A stretch of 64,000 nucleotides of DNA, from assembly GCF_003862495.1 (NCBI RefSeq), contig NZ_RRCH01000010.1, positions 1 through 64,000 of the forward strand. Direction: 5' to 3'. This document shows positions 45,094 through 56,019 of this stretch, in pieces. Numbering within the stretch: position 1 is the stretch's first letter; each line of letters starts with the position of its first letter. The DNA comes from Halocatena pleomorpha. GTDB lineage: Archaea; Halobacteriota; Halobacteria; Halobacteriales; Haloarculaceae. The notes under the pieces were generated by a model, which ran no database searches, had not been told where the DNA came from, and saw only the letters and a list, made by a program, of their open reading frames with translations. Made by a program: the position numbers and the translations under genes.

Positions 45094-46269
45094 TCACACC
45101 GCGACATCAGCCCAAACCAGCCTGTGATCTGACGCCGCCTCTACGTCCCGTCGCAGCCCTCGCTTGTTCGCGTTCTCGCTGGGCCACACCACCGCGGAGT
45201 CACAAACCGAGAGATCCGGCGAGGGGAGCACATAGTCGACTTGCTGTCCGAATTCGGCCGTGAGATACGGGGAGCCAGCCTGCGCGCCGCCGGGACTCGT
45301 GGGGAACCGTCGGGTGTTGAACTCACCGTCGAGGAAATACGTGTTCACAGCCCGGAGCGTCTCCCCGTCTCCGGGGCTGGCGTTCATGTCGCCCAGCAGC
45401 ACGTAGGACGCGTTGTCGTGGAGACCGCCGCGCTGTTCGTTGTCGTCGTACACGTAGCTCGCACCATCGGCGTAGTCGGCCAACAGTCGGATCTCGTCGT
45501 GACAGCGCTTCCCGTTGAAGTTCTCCGGCCCATCGAACACGGGCGGCGTCGGGTGGGCCAACAGCGTGTGGACGGTGGTGTCAGGACAGGCAATGGGTAC
45601 ATCAACGTGGGTTTTCGAGGAAAGTCGGAAGCGATCCGCCTCTTTGTCGGTGAGACGCACATCATAGGTGGGATCGCGAACGATCTCGCTGTCGGGCATA
45701 TCTTGCCACCGAAACCGCCGAAACGACCGGATCGCGTCGGTTTCGATCGGATATCGGCTGATGATCGCCAGCGCGTACTGACCAGGGTACTGGCCGAAGC
45801 CGTAGGCGTCGTCGGCGTAGCCCTGATCGCCGGGGGTGTCGTCGACCGTGCCGTCGTTGTCGAGATCCATCCCGCTATGGACGCCCGTGTTGCTCGGTGG
45901 CGTATACACGTACGGATACTCGATACCGGTGAGGTCCTCGCGCTGGGGAACACACAGATAGTTCTTGACGAACGCTCGGGTGTTCGTCGGCGTGGCCGGC
46001 ACGTCTTTGACTGCACTCGCCTGTCTGTTGTTGACGAGTTCGTTGAGCGCGAGGACGTCCGGACGCACCTCCTGAATCACCCGCGCGGCAGCCGCCGCCT
46101 GTGGATCGCCCCGGCTCTGCACCTGTTCCGTTGTGAGATTCTCGATATTGTACGTCGCGAACGTAACCGACTGAGGAATCGACCGACCGCCGACGATCCC
46201 ACTGAGTGATGCTGTTGCGACCGCTGTCCCACTCATTGCCAGAAACCCGCGTCGTGACGTGTGTTCCAT
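45094..46269 (-). CDS. Exported endonuclease/exonuclease/phosphatase (EEP) family protein
   Basis: A 391-residue protein with a Tat-like N-terminus (EHTSRRGFLAMSGTAVATA). The EEP fold follows: VTFATYNIENLT, VRPDVLALNEL, LLGDMNASPGDGETL (catalytic Asp-Asn) and DHRLVWADV (catalytic His). A DLDNDGTVDDT stretch near residue 140 looks like a calcium-binding insertion. Substrates of exported EEP proteins include nucleic acids and phospholipids; none is indicated. The strong downstream neighbour on the opposite strand is the 107-aa unknown. ATG 46269 places the signal at the N-terminus. Confidence 0.85.
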   Translation of the reverse strand: MEHTSRRGFLAMSGTAVATASLSGIVGGRSIPQSVTFATYNIENLTTEQVQSRGDPQAAAAARVIQEVRPDVLALNELVNNRQASAVKDVPATPTNTRAFVKNYLCVPQREDLTGIEYPYVYTPPSNTGVHSGMDLDNDGTVDDTPGDQGYADDAYGFGQYPGQYALAIISRYPIETDAIRSFRRFRWQDMPDSEIVRDPTYDVRLTDKEADRFRLSSKTHVDVPIACPDTTVHTLLAHPTPPVFDGPENFNGKRCHDEIRLLADYADGASYVYDDNEQRGGLHDNASYVLLGDMNASPGDGETLRAVNTYFLDGEFNTRRFPTSPGGAQAGSPYLTAEFGQQVDYVLPSPDLSVCDSAVVWPSENANKRGLRRDVEAASDHRLVWADVAV

Positions 46270-46387
46270 GCACGAACAGATCATAGAACATGAATATTTA
46301 TTCTTTTGATTCGAATGTTCATTCTGTTCGAGGGGGGAATCGAGCGCACAGTGGTGGTATTTTCTCCCTTCGGTGTGAACGATCTGT

Positions 46388-47455
46388 ATGGACATCGAGC
46401 CGTTTACGCTGGAGCGCTGGTTTGCGGCCCACGAACACGAGGCAGACATCATGCTTGCTGAAAGCGGAATTCGGAGTCTTTCCGCGTCTCGATTCGATCT
46501 CGATGTCGGGAAACTCGGATACGTAATCCCGACTAACGGCGATCCGTCGTTTCGGGCCGAGATTGCCGCTCGGTACGGTCGTGACCGGGACGAAGTGGTG
46601 TTTACCTGTGGGACACAGGAAGCGAACTTCCTCGCGTTTCTGTCGCTGTTGAATGAGGACGACCACGCCGTTGTCGTCACCCCAACCTATCAATCGCTGC
46701 GTGCAGTTCCCGAGTCGCTCGGAAGCGTCACGCGCGTGGAGTTGACGCCGCCCGAGTGGTCGCTCGATCCCGACGCGGTCGCGGAGGCCATGCGCCCGGA
46801 GACGACGCTCGTCGTCGTAAACAACCCCAACAATCCGACGGGAAAGTACCATTCTGAAGAGACGATGAACGCTGTGTACGAGTTGGCTGCCGACAACGGC
46901 GCGTATCTGCTGTGCGATGAGGTGTATCGGTTGCTGGCCGACGACCCGATTCCACCCGTAACCAGCATGGGACCGTACGGGATTTCGACGACCAGTCTGA
47001 CGAAAGCCTACGGATTAGCCGGACTTCGCTTTGGGTGGCTAGCAGGACCGCCGGAAGTCGTTTCGACGGTTAATCATTGGAAGGATTACACCACGATCTC
47101 GCCGTCACCGTTCGGCCAACACGTCGCTAAACAAGCGATCGACGCGGAAGACGAAATTCTCGTCGAAAATCGGACGCTGGCTCAAGAACACAAAGCGGAG
47201 ACCCAGAGCGTGTTAGAAGCGCACGGGCTCGATTGGTACGATCCCGTCGGTGTCAACGGCTTCGTGACCGTTCCGGACGGGTTTGCGACCGGACGATCGT
47301 TCTGTGAACGGTTCCTTCGAGAGGAGAGCGTGGTTCTCGCACCAGGCGACGCGTTCGGTGTGCCTGACCGTTTTCGGATCGGATTCGGACTGGCGCGCGA
47401 GGAGTTGAACGAGGGGCTGTCCCGGCTCGATTCGTTCCTCTCGCGCCACGAGTAG
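46388..47455 (+). CDS. Class I/II PLP-dependent aminotransferase
   Basis: A 355-residue fold-type-I enzyme. Motifs are VVVNNPNNPTGKY, YLLCDEVYRLL and the PLP lysine in SLTKAYGLAGLRFGW; the C-terminal arginine lies in RFRIGFGL. It is shorter than most aspartate aminotransferases (about 390), which is common for this archaeal subgroup. The substrate is undetermined. It precedes the eIF5A gene by about 60 nt, but a promoter element for eIF5A lies in between. Confidence 0.87.
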   Translation: MDIEPFTLERWFAAHEHEADIMLAESGIRSLSASRFDLDVGKLGYVIPTNGDPSFRAEIAARYGRDRDEVVFTCGTQEANFLAFLSLLNEDDHAVVVTPTYQSLRAVPESLGSVTRVELTPPEWSLDPDAVAEAMRPETTLVVVNNPNNPTGKYHSEETMNAVYELAADNGAYLLCDEVYRLLADDPIPPVTSMGPYGISTTSLTKAYGLAGLRFGWLAGPPEVVSTVNHWKDYTTISPSPFGQHVAKQAIDAEDEILVENRTLAQEHKAETQSVLEAHGLDWYDPVGVNGFVTVPDGFATGRSFCERFLREESVVLAPGDAFGVPDRFRIGFGLAREELNEGLSRLDSFLSRHE

Positions 47456-47484
47456 CGCGCTACCGGTGCTAATGCTTCCAAACC

Positions 47485-47491
47485 GTTTATA
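47485..47491 (+). promoter_or_regulatory. TATA-like box for eIF5A
   Basis: GTTTATA at 47485-47491 is 24-30 nt before ATG 47515, preceded by the purine-rich AAACC expected for a BRE. It predicts a leaderless mRNA. Confidence 0.5.
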
Positions 47492-47514
47492 CCAGCACGC
47501 CTGATACACGCGGT

Positions 47515-47889
47515 ATGGCGAAACAACAGACGGAAGTTCGTGATCTACAGGAAGGCAGCTACGTGATGATCGATGAGACGCCGTGTGTGATCAACTCTTA
47601 CAGCACGGCAAAACCCGGCAAGCACGGGAGCGCGAAAGCCCGTGTCGAGGGGAAAGGCGTGTTTGATGAACGGAAGCGCAACTTCACTCAGCCCGTCGAC
47701 GCGAAGGTGTGGGTGCCGATCATCGACCGAAAACAGGGTCAGGTCATCAGCCTCAACGGCGACGACATGCAGGTAATGGATCTAGAAAGTTACGAGACGT
47801 TTACGATGCGGGTTCCAGACGGGTTGGACCCATCTCCTGATGACGAAATCGAGTATCTCGAACACGAGGGCCAACGGAAAGTCGTCTGA
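47515..47889 (+). CDS. eif5A: Translation initiation factor 5A (aIF5A)
   Basis: A 124-residue protein that eases peptide-bond formation at stalled ribosomes. The hypusine-site loop reads [14 protein letters not shown], with the lysine to be modified at K36. The N-terminal SH3-like and C-terminal OB domains are of normal length. It is followed 26 nt later by an agmatinase-family gene and, after a NIF3 gene, by deoxyhypusine synthase, i.e. its own modification pathway. Confidence 0.96.
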   Translation: MAKQQTEVRDLQEGSYVMIDETPCVINSYSTAKPGKHGSAKARVEGKGVFDERKRNFTQPVDAKVWVPIIDRKQGQVISLNGDDMQVMDLESYETFTMRVPDGLDPSPDDEIEYLEHEGQRKVV

Positions 47890-47915
47890 TCAGCTTATTC
47901 TACTCTACCACCAAG

Positions 47916-48737
47916 ATGTTTCCCGGAGCAGTAACTGATCGAGAGTCGGCTGCGTACGTGATCGTCGGTGCGCCGCTCGACGTTTCGACGACGTTCCAAC
48001 CCGGCACTCGATTTGGGCCGGATCGAGTGCGACTGTTCGCTCGGTCGTTTGAGGATTACGACCACCACACCGGGGGTCACTTCTCCGAGCTTGGCGTTCA
48101 TGACGACGGAGACCTCCATGCGTGGGACGACGCCCAGGAGTATCTCACGTTTCTCGGCGGGAAGCTCTCTGACATCCGCAATGAGGGAGCGATGCCGATC
48201 CTCATCGGTGGGGAGCACACCGTCAGCCGCGCCGGTGTTCAGGCGTGTGAGCCGGACGTGTTCGTTGCACTCGATGCGCATTTGGATCTCCGGGCGGAGT
48301 ACGACGGGAATCCGTCGAGCCACGCCACCGTCACCCACCACGCGCTCGAAACCGCAGAGGAGGCGATCATTCTCGGTGCCCGAACCGGTGACGAGGCCGA
48401 GTGGGAGCGAGCGAGCGCCGGTGATGTAACTGTCGTCGAGCCAGACGAACTGTCGGACTGGCTGGCGTCCATCTGTGACCAATCACCGGTGATCGACGGC
48501 TCGGTGTATCTGAGTATCGACATCGACGCCGCTGATCCGAGTGTTGCGCCCGGTACCGGAACGATGGAGCCGTTCGGACTCGGTTCGTGGGAGATGCAAG
48601 AAGTGGTTCGCACGCTTGCACCGGCGTGCGTCGGCTTCGACGTGGTAGAGGTGAGCGACCGTGACGACGGACAGGCGGCGACACTCGCCGGGAAGTTGCT
48701 CCGGTCGTTCGTCTATCAACACGCCGCTGAGACATGA
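47916..48737 (+). CDS. speB: Agmatinase/arginase-family ureohydrolase
   Basis: A 273-residue ureohydrolase. Binuclear-manganese ligands are seen in order: LIGGEHTV (His), ALDAHLDLR (Asp-His-Asp) and SIDIDAADPSVAPGTGT (two Asp). Agmatinase hydrolyses agmatine to putrescine and urea. In Haloferax work this gene next to eIF5A is linked to hypusine formation, and the position here agrees. Sequence alone cannot separate agmatinase from related guanidino-hydrolases; the neighbourhood favours the former. Confidence 0.88.
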   Translation: MFPGAVTDRESAAYVIVGAPLDVSTTFQPGTRFGPDRVRLFARSFEDYDHHTGGHFSELGVHDDGDLHAWDDAQEYLTFLGGKLSDIRNEGAMPILIGGEHTVSRAGVQACEPDVFVALDAHLDLRAEYDGNPSSHATVTHHALETAEEAIILGARTGDEAEWERASAGDVTVVEPDELSDWLASICDQSPVIDGSVYLSIDIDAADPSVAPGTGTMEPFGLGSWEMQEVVRTLAPACVGFDVVEVSDRDDGQAATLAGKLLRSFVYQHAAET

Positions 48738-48765
48738 CTCTCTTTTGTTGAGATGATGGTCTCGA

Positions 48766-48915
48766 ATGATACTTGATACGAACTGTCTCGTTGCTCTCCG
48801 AGACAGCGATGACGGCGCGAAAACCAAATCAGCCGAACTCGAAGCGACGGGATTGTCGCTCCGTCTCCCATCCATCGTTGTTTGGGAGTTCTCTTTCGGG
48901 GCCGAAGCACGATGA
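48766..48915 (+). pseudogene. VapC-like PIN-domain toxin fragment
   Basis: A 49-codon frame: MILDTNCLVALRDSDDGAK, then AAELEATGLSLRLPSIVVWE, and a stop 8 codons later. The pattern fits the first half of PIN toxins: the catalytic D4 in MILDTN and the acidic E41 in VWE are present, but the remaining half with the other catalytic acids is missing. No vapB lies upstream. It probably is the scar of a lost toxin-antitoxin locus. (The second quoted segment begins at residue 23.). Confidence 0.55.
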
Positions 48916-49037
48916 ACCGGTCGTTACAGACAACAGTGACTTCGAGACGTCGACGGGTTGCGCGTGGAGTGGTACCGAACTTGACACCGTTGTCCGTATC
49001 GCCCCACGTTTTTGGTACGCTCTCCTCAATCTGGGGT

Positions 49038-49796
49038 ATGGAACTGCCAGAGCTGTGTGATCGACTGGATGAGCAGCTTCGTGTCGACGCGTTCGCTGAT
49101 ATCGACGCAAGCGCAAACGGATTACAGGTCGGACCGCAACAAGCCGAGATCGACCACGTCGCGCTCGCGGTCGACGCCGCCGTGGCGACGATCGAGGAAG
49201 CTGCGACATTGAACGCGGATCTCCTTCTCGTTCACCACGGGCTGTCGTGGGGGGGATTCGAACGAGTGACCGACCGGACATACGAACGGATCGCGCCGCT
49301 GATCGACAACGACATCGCACTGTACGCCGCTCATCTTCCCCTCGATGGTCACCAGCAGCTGGGGAACGCGGCTGGAGTGGCCGACCGGCTCGGTCTTGTG
49401 GATCGAGCGCCGTTCGGATCGGTGGGAACGGAACGGATCGGTCAACGCGGTCGGCTTCAGGAACCGGTGCCCACCGAGGAGCTGGCCGATCGGCTCACGA
49501 CGCTCGAAAACGAGCGCGTACAGACGCTTCCCTTCGGACCAGAGCCGATCGAACGCGTGGCGATCGTCACTGGCAGCGGCGTTGATTGGATTGACGAAGC
49601 CAGCAACGTCGGCGTGGACGCGCTCATCACTGGCGAGGGTAAACAGCAGGCGTACCACGAAGCCAAAGAGAGCTCGCTCACCGTCTTTCTCGCTGGACAT
49701 TACGCCACCGAGACGTTCGGCGTCCGCGCGCTCGGATCGCTGCTCAATCGGTGGGGAATCGAAACGTCGTTTATCGATCATCCGACCGGACTGTAA
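49038..49796 (+). CDS. NIF3/YbgI-like dinuclear metal-centre protein
   Basis: A 252-residue NIF3-family protein. The metal ligands are in LLLVHHGLSWGG (His-His), YAAHLPLDGH and near the C-terminus GHYATETFGVRAL (His and Glu). It is often annotated as GTP cyclohydrolase I type 2 or a cell-stress protein, but no activity is certain. ATG 49038 starts at MELPELCDRLDEQL; the longer frame upstream is basic and unconserved. Confidence 0.87.
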   Translation: MELPELCDRLDEQLRVDAFADIDASANGLQVGPQQAEIDHVALAVDAAVATIEEAATLNADLLLVHHGLSWGGFERVTDRTYERIAPLIDNDIALYAAHLPLDGHQQLGNAAGVADRLGLVDRAPFGSVGTERIGQRGRLQEPVPTEELADRLTTLENERVQTLPFGPEPIERVAIVTGSGVDWIDEASNVGVDALITGEGKQQAYHEAKESSLTVFLAGHYATETFGVRALGSLLNRWGIETSFIDHPTGL

Positions 49797-49871
49797 CCGG
49801 CCGACAGCGGTCATCTTCCTGAAACGCACAGGGATCGCGTCGTTGAAACGCCTGCCCCCCGCAACGGTGTC

Positions 49872-50882
49872 ATGAACGACGCTGATTCCGACGACGGAGA
49901 GACACCACGAACGGAGTTTCAACACGATCCGATCGACCACATGGATCTCCGTGCGGGCATGACGGTCGAGGAACTGATCGGAGAGTACGGCAACGCGGGC
50001 ATTGGCGCGGCCAATATCCACGACGCGACCGATATCGTCGCAGAGATGTTCGCGGACGACACGACCGTGTTCTTCGGACTCGCAGGCGCGATGGTTCCCA
50101 CCGGGATGCGTGCGATCGTCGCGGATCTGATTCGAGACGGCCATATTGACGTGCTCGTCACAACAGGGGCGAACCTCACCCACGACGCCATCGAGGCCAT
50201 CGGCGGCAAACACCACCACGGGGAAGTCGGCGGAGAGCACGCCGACCGCGAACACGACGAACAGCTCCGCGATGAAGGAGTCGACCGCATTTACAATGTG
50301 TATCTCCCGCAGGAACATTTCGCGCTGTTCGAGTCACATCTCCGCGAGGAAGTGTTTCCGGCGTTCGAAGAGCCGGTGAGCATTCGAGCGTTCACCGAAC
50401 AGCTCGGGCGCGCGAACGCCGCCGTCAACGAGCGCGAGGAGATCGACGAGGAGCCGGGAATTGCCGCTACAGCCGCCGAACACGATGTTCCGGTCTACGT
50501 CCCTGCGATCCAAGACTCCGTACTCGGACTTCAGGCGTGGCTCCGCTCACAGGTTGCTCCGTTCTCGCTCGACGCGCTGTCGGATATGTCCGAATTAAAC
50601 GATATCGCGTACGAGGCGGACAGCACAGGTGCCTTTGTCGTCGGTGGCGGCGTTCCGAAAAACTTCGTGTTACAGACGCTGCTTGTCACGCCGAAAGCGT
50701 ACGATTACGCGGTCCAGCTGACAATGGACTCGCCTCAAACCGGGGGACTGTCCGGCGCATCGCTCGATGAGGCCCGTTCGTGGGGGAAGCTCGAAAAGAA
50801 CGCGCGCAACGTTTCTGTTTATGCCGACGCTACCGTGACGCTACCACTGGTCGTAGCCGGCGCACTGGATCGGATCGCATGA
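49872..50882 (+). CDS. dys: Deoxyhypusine synthase
   Basis: A 336-residue enzyme that transfers the aminobutyl group of spermidine (or an equivalent donor) to the eIF5A lysine with NAD+. VTTGANLTHDAIEAIGG is the NAD-binding loop, the active-site lysine is K263 in GGGVPKNFVLQ, and SGASLDEARSWGKL is the C-terminal segment. It acts on the eIF5A encoded 2 kb upstream. Start ATG 49872, 75 nt after the NIF3 gene. Confidence 0.93.
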   Translation: MNDADSDDGETPRTEFQHDPIDHMDLRAGMTVEELIGEYGNAGIGAANIHDATDIVAEMFADDTTVFFGLAGAMVPTGMRAIVADLIRDGHIDVLVTTGANLTHDAIEAIGGKHHHGEVGGEHADREHDEQLRDEGVDRIYNVYLPQEHFALFESHLREEVFPAFEEPVSIRAFTEQLGRANAAVNEREEIDEEPGIAATAAEHDVPVYVPAIQDSVLGLQAWLRSQVAPFSLDALSDMSELNDIAYEADSTGAFVVGGGVPKNFVLQTLLVTPKAYDYAVQLTMDSPQTGGLSGASLDEARSWGKLEKNARNVSVYADATVTLPLVVAGALDRIA

Positions 50883-50917
50883 CTACCGGGTCTCGGTCAC
50901 TCGTTTCCTGTCGGTAA

Positions 50918-51988
50918 TCAGTAGACATCATCTTCCACAAACCGTTGAGCGATGCGTTGTGCACCGCGTGCGGCAGCGGTCACCGGTTCCTCGGGCGCGG
51001 TTACTTCGACTTCGTGCTGGAGTTCCTTGCTGAGTCGATCCTCGAATTCTTGAACGAGACCGGGGATGCAAGCCATGCCACCGGTCAGAACGATCGGCTC
51101 CTCTAAGGTTTGCTTGTAGATCTTGATGTATCTGTTCGCCAGTTGAGGAAGGAACTCGTTTGCGATCTCGTTGACGGCCTCATCGACGTACCGATCGAGC
51201 GCGTCGACCACGCTGCGCTCGATCGTGAACTCGTGGGTCCCGCCACCGGGTTGCTGAATGATGTCGGTAAACGGCTGGAAGTTGTTGAAATCGCCGTGTT
51301 CTTCTTTGTACTCTCTCGCCGTGGTCTGATCGATGTTCACCCGGCCCTGGGTTTCTTCCTCGACGTTATTAGCGATCCACCGATCAACCTCGTTGCCGGT
51401 GACCGATCCCGTTGAAAATCCGGACAGCTGTTCACCACGGCGGTAGGCACACGCTTCGAGGTTCGTCGATCCCATGTTGATCGCAATGAAGATCCGCTCG
51501 ATCGCGTTCAACCCGCCGCCGAGCGCCGGAACCGATCCACACAACGACTCCGGATAGCTCCGGATGAGCTGGCTTCCGATGCCACTCTGTTCGATCACTT
51601 CTGCGAGATTCGACAGTCCCCGCTCGTTGTCGATCGTCGGAATGGCGTACACTACAACGCTGTCCTCGGGAACGTTGTTGGCCCGCGCGAATTTGTTGAA
51701 AAACGTCGCAGCGGTTTCGGCTCGTTCGTCGTCCTCAGGCAACCCCGACCGAAGCATGAACTGCACTCGCTCGGGATACTCGTTTGCTGCCTCCTCGCCG
51801 TACACCGCACGGCGTTTCCCTGTTAACACGTCCTGGTACGTCGCTAAACACGTGAGCGTCTCGTGGGTGCGAACGACGTTGCCTTGTGGCTGTACCAGAA
51901 CTGTTCGGGTGCTTCCCAACTTCACACCGACTGGAGTCGGACTCTCTTCGTCTAGTTCTTCCTCTTCGTCCATTTCCTCATCGAGCAT
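50918..51988 (-). CDS. Salactin-type actin homologue
   Basis: A 356-residue actin/MreB-superfamily protein. The ATP-binding core reads VGVKLGSTRTVLVQPQG (phosphate 1), IFIAINMGSTNLEACAYRRG (phosphate 2) and IVLTGGMACIPGLVQEFED (adenosine loop). The rest, for example the QQPGGGTHEF hinge and STGSVTGNEVDRW, matches my memory of Halobacterium salactin, which forms dynamic filaments. The N-terminal acidic stretch (DEEMDEEEELDEE) is an extension. It is convergent with deoxyhypusine synthase and lies 183 nt downstream of a gene with an ArlD/E-type domain. Confidence 0.82.
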   Translation of the reverse strand: MLDEEMDEEEELDEESPTPVGVKLGSTRTVLVQPQGNVVRTHETLTCLATYQDVLTGKRRAVYGEEAANEYPERVQFMLRSGLPEDDERAETAATFFNKFARANNVPEDSVVVYAIPTIDNERGLSNLAEVIEQSGIGSQLIRSYPESLCGSVPALGGGLNAIERIFIAINMGSTNLEACAYRRGEQLSGFSTGSVTGNEVDRWIANNVEEETQGRVNIDQTTAREYKEEHGDFNNFQPFTDIIQQPGGGTHEFTIERSVVDALDRYVDEAVNEIANEFLPQLANRYIKIYKQTLEEPIVLTGGMACIPGLVQEFEDRLSKELQHEVEVTAPEEPVTAAARGAQRIAQRFVEDDVY

Positions 51989-52050
51989 GTTGCTACCCTG
52001 TTTTAGCTCCTGGTACTTAGCATCGTCCGTATGGTCCTGAATTTTTCATT

Positions 52051-52067
52051 GATATATAAATATAACC
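52051..52067 (-). promoter_or_regulatory. AT-rich promoter region of salactin
   Basis: The minus strand reads GGTTATATTTATATATC at 52067-52051, a strong TATA-like run 63-79 nt before the salactin start at 51988. It suggests an own promoter with a short untranslated leader, in addition to possible read-through from the upstream gene. Confidence 0.45.
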
Positions 52068-52171
52068 TATAATATAGAAATATGGGACAGACACGCATTA
52101 CGAAAGGTACGCCGATGATTAATCTCCCTGTTGAAAAGCTGTCCACTGTGACGGACGGCACGGATCACCAC

Positions 52172-53125
52172 TCAGTAGAAGACCATCCCTTCAGCACTGA
52201 GCGAGGCGATTTTAGCGGCGTAGACGAAGTTGAGGAGATGGTCGCCGCGGTCGAACGTGTCGAAGCCATTTCCGTCTCGGTAATCGATCCACTGGAGTCG
52301 TTCTTTGAGTTGTTCGGCCACGGGTTCGGTCATCCAACCGATTTCTCGATACCGATCGAGTGCCTCGGTCGCCCCGTGGGTGCCTGCTTCGAGCGTGAGA
52401 AACTCTAGCCAGTCAGTGATGAACGTCTCGGCTTCGTCGGTGGCCAGCGCCGTGAGATACGGTTTCTCTCCGATCCGTTTGGAATCGATTCCCGCGATCA
52501 TGAGCAATCGCTTTCGCTGTTCTTCGGTCGGATCCTCGACGTGGGTTCGGTGTTGTTCCGGTGGCTCGGACCACACGAATCCGTGTATCTCCGAATCAGA
52601 CAGTGATGAAACAATACTCGTGTCTACACAGTCTGCGATCGTCCGAAGCTCCTCCACTGGATAGTTGATCGGATCAATAACGACGCTGTCAGGGGATTCA
52701 TCACTATCATGGCGCTCAGTAGCCGCCTCTGAAACGGCGGTCGTACCACTGGCGTGGTCCAACTCCGGCGCGTCGTCTCCAGTTGATTCAGCGACAAACT
52801 GAGTGAACACAGCTTCATCGGTAGCGTTGTCACCGATCATAGAGTTTTCCGGCTCCGAATTACGAGACACATTGTGATCGTTATGCAGCGACCCATCCGT
52901 TCGTCGTTCGGTGGGACTGGCCCATTCGAATTGGTCGTTCGGCGTCGTTTCAGCGAGTGGTTCAGTCGACGAGACTGCGTCGGTTTGGGTGGTGGTTCGA
53001 TCGGACGTTTCGGTGTCATCGGCCGTCCAAACGAATCCGTACTCTCGGGATTCAGCGTCTGACGCGTCATCTACGCGCCCATCGTGGGTTTCAGACACGT
53101 CGAAATCGCTCGAATCCACCACCAT
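52172..53125 (-). CDS. Acidic protein with C-terminal ArlD/ArlE (FlaD/E)-type domain
   Basis: A 317-residue protein. The first ~190 residues are acidic, Ser/Thr-rich and probably disordered. The last ~110 residues (KPYLTALATDEAETFITDWL, LEAGTHGATEALDRYREIGW, and DRGDHLLNFVYAAKIASL) have the order of the archaellum accessory FlaD/FlaE domain: Trp-Leu-Glu-Phe helix, alanine-rich helix with Y-x-x-I-x-W, and DDHLxxLxYxAKLA-like C-terminus. No other archaellum gene is in the window. It is upstream of salactin on the same strand. The domain match is from memory. Confidence 0.65.
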   Translation of the reverse strand: MVVDSSDFDVSETHDGRVDDASDAESREYGFVWTADDTETSDRTTTQTDAVSSTEPLAETTPNDQFEWASPTERRTDGSLHNDHNVSRNSEPENSMIGDNATDEAVFTQFVAESTGDDAPELDHASGTTAVSEAATERHDSDESPDSVVIDPINYPVEELRTIADCVDTSIVSSLSDSEIHGFVWSEPPEQHRTHVEDPTEEQRKRLLMIAGIDSKRIGEKPYLTALATDEAETFITDWLEFLTLEAGTHGATEALDRYREIGWMTEPVAEQLKERLQWIDYRDGNGFDTFDRGDHLLNFVYAAKIASLSAEGMVFY

Positions 53126-53230
53126 CGCCTTTCACTGATGTGCGTAACAACAGCACAACAATCTTTCCTCATCGGTTGAGATGTAGAATCCGACAAACGA
53201 CCCCACGCCCAAACAACTTATGGGTGGGCA

Positions 53231-53244
53231 GCGGATATATCCGC
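53231..53244. promoter_or_regulatory. Perfect 14-bp palindrome
   Basis: GCGGATATATCCGC reads the same on both strands. It lies in the 255-nt space between the ArlD/E-domain gene (start 53125, minus) and the zinc-finger gene (end 53381, minus). The palindrome encloses a TATATA core and could be an operator about 106 nt before the downstream gene's start. Confidence 0.4.
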
Positions 53245-53380
53245 ACGGTATAAGCAATCGATAGCCCAGCAAGACGCCCGATGACGATGACCACGGACTG
53301 AGTCGGACTCGGCACCCGGCAGTGATGAACCCTATGAGTTCCGAGGGAACACTTGTCTACGGACGGATCGACGAGACGGA

Positions 53381-53617
53381 CTACTGCATAACAGAAATCG
53401 CGTCTCGTACACGGTGGAGATCGCCGTCGATGCCTGCTCCTGAACAGTCCTCTGTGGGACATTCATAATGCCAGCCGTCTTTCGTCGCGCGTCGCTCCGG
53501 AAAGCGCTCGCCACAGCATTCACAGAACAGTTGGGCGTCGGTACACGTATCTTGGTGGAGTTCGAGTTCGAGTTTCGTGGCGAACGTCCGCTTGCAGTTC
53601 CTACAGCTGTGAACCAT
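53381..53617 (-). CDS. HVO_2901-type zinc-finger protein
   Basis: A 78-residue protein with a C5-X2-C8-X12-H21-X3-C25 finger (SCRNCKRTF, LELHQDTC), then a second treble-clef-like set with FCECCGERF and YECPTEDC. The pattern and length match the HVO_2901 family of haloarchaeal zinc-finger proteins from memory. Such small proteins often affect growth, biofilm or stress, but this one's role is unknown. Confidence 0.75.
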   Translation of the reverse strand: MVHSCRNCKRTFATKLELELHQDTCTDAQLFCECCGERFPERRATKDGWHYECPTEDCSGAGIDGDLHRVRDAISVMQ

Positions 53618-53676
53618 ATTCCCGTTTCGGCCGCCAACGACTATAATGTTACCGACACGAAGCCATAGTGTATTGA

Positions 53677-55899
<2,223 letters not shown>

Positions 55900-56019
55900 A
55901 CGAAATTAGTATTATAACCACTTACCTCCGTCTATTTGCTATACAGTCCACAAATACATCCTGATTTTCAAAATATCCATGAATCATGGTTATATATTTT
56001 AAGCCAGTATCTATCATGT

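Noticed and set aside
45241-46209. A 322-codon plus-strand frame opposite the EEP gene
   Set aside because: The minus strand has a Tat signal and EEP motifs in order; the opposite frame is Arg/Val-rich without motifs.
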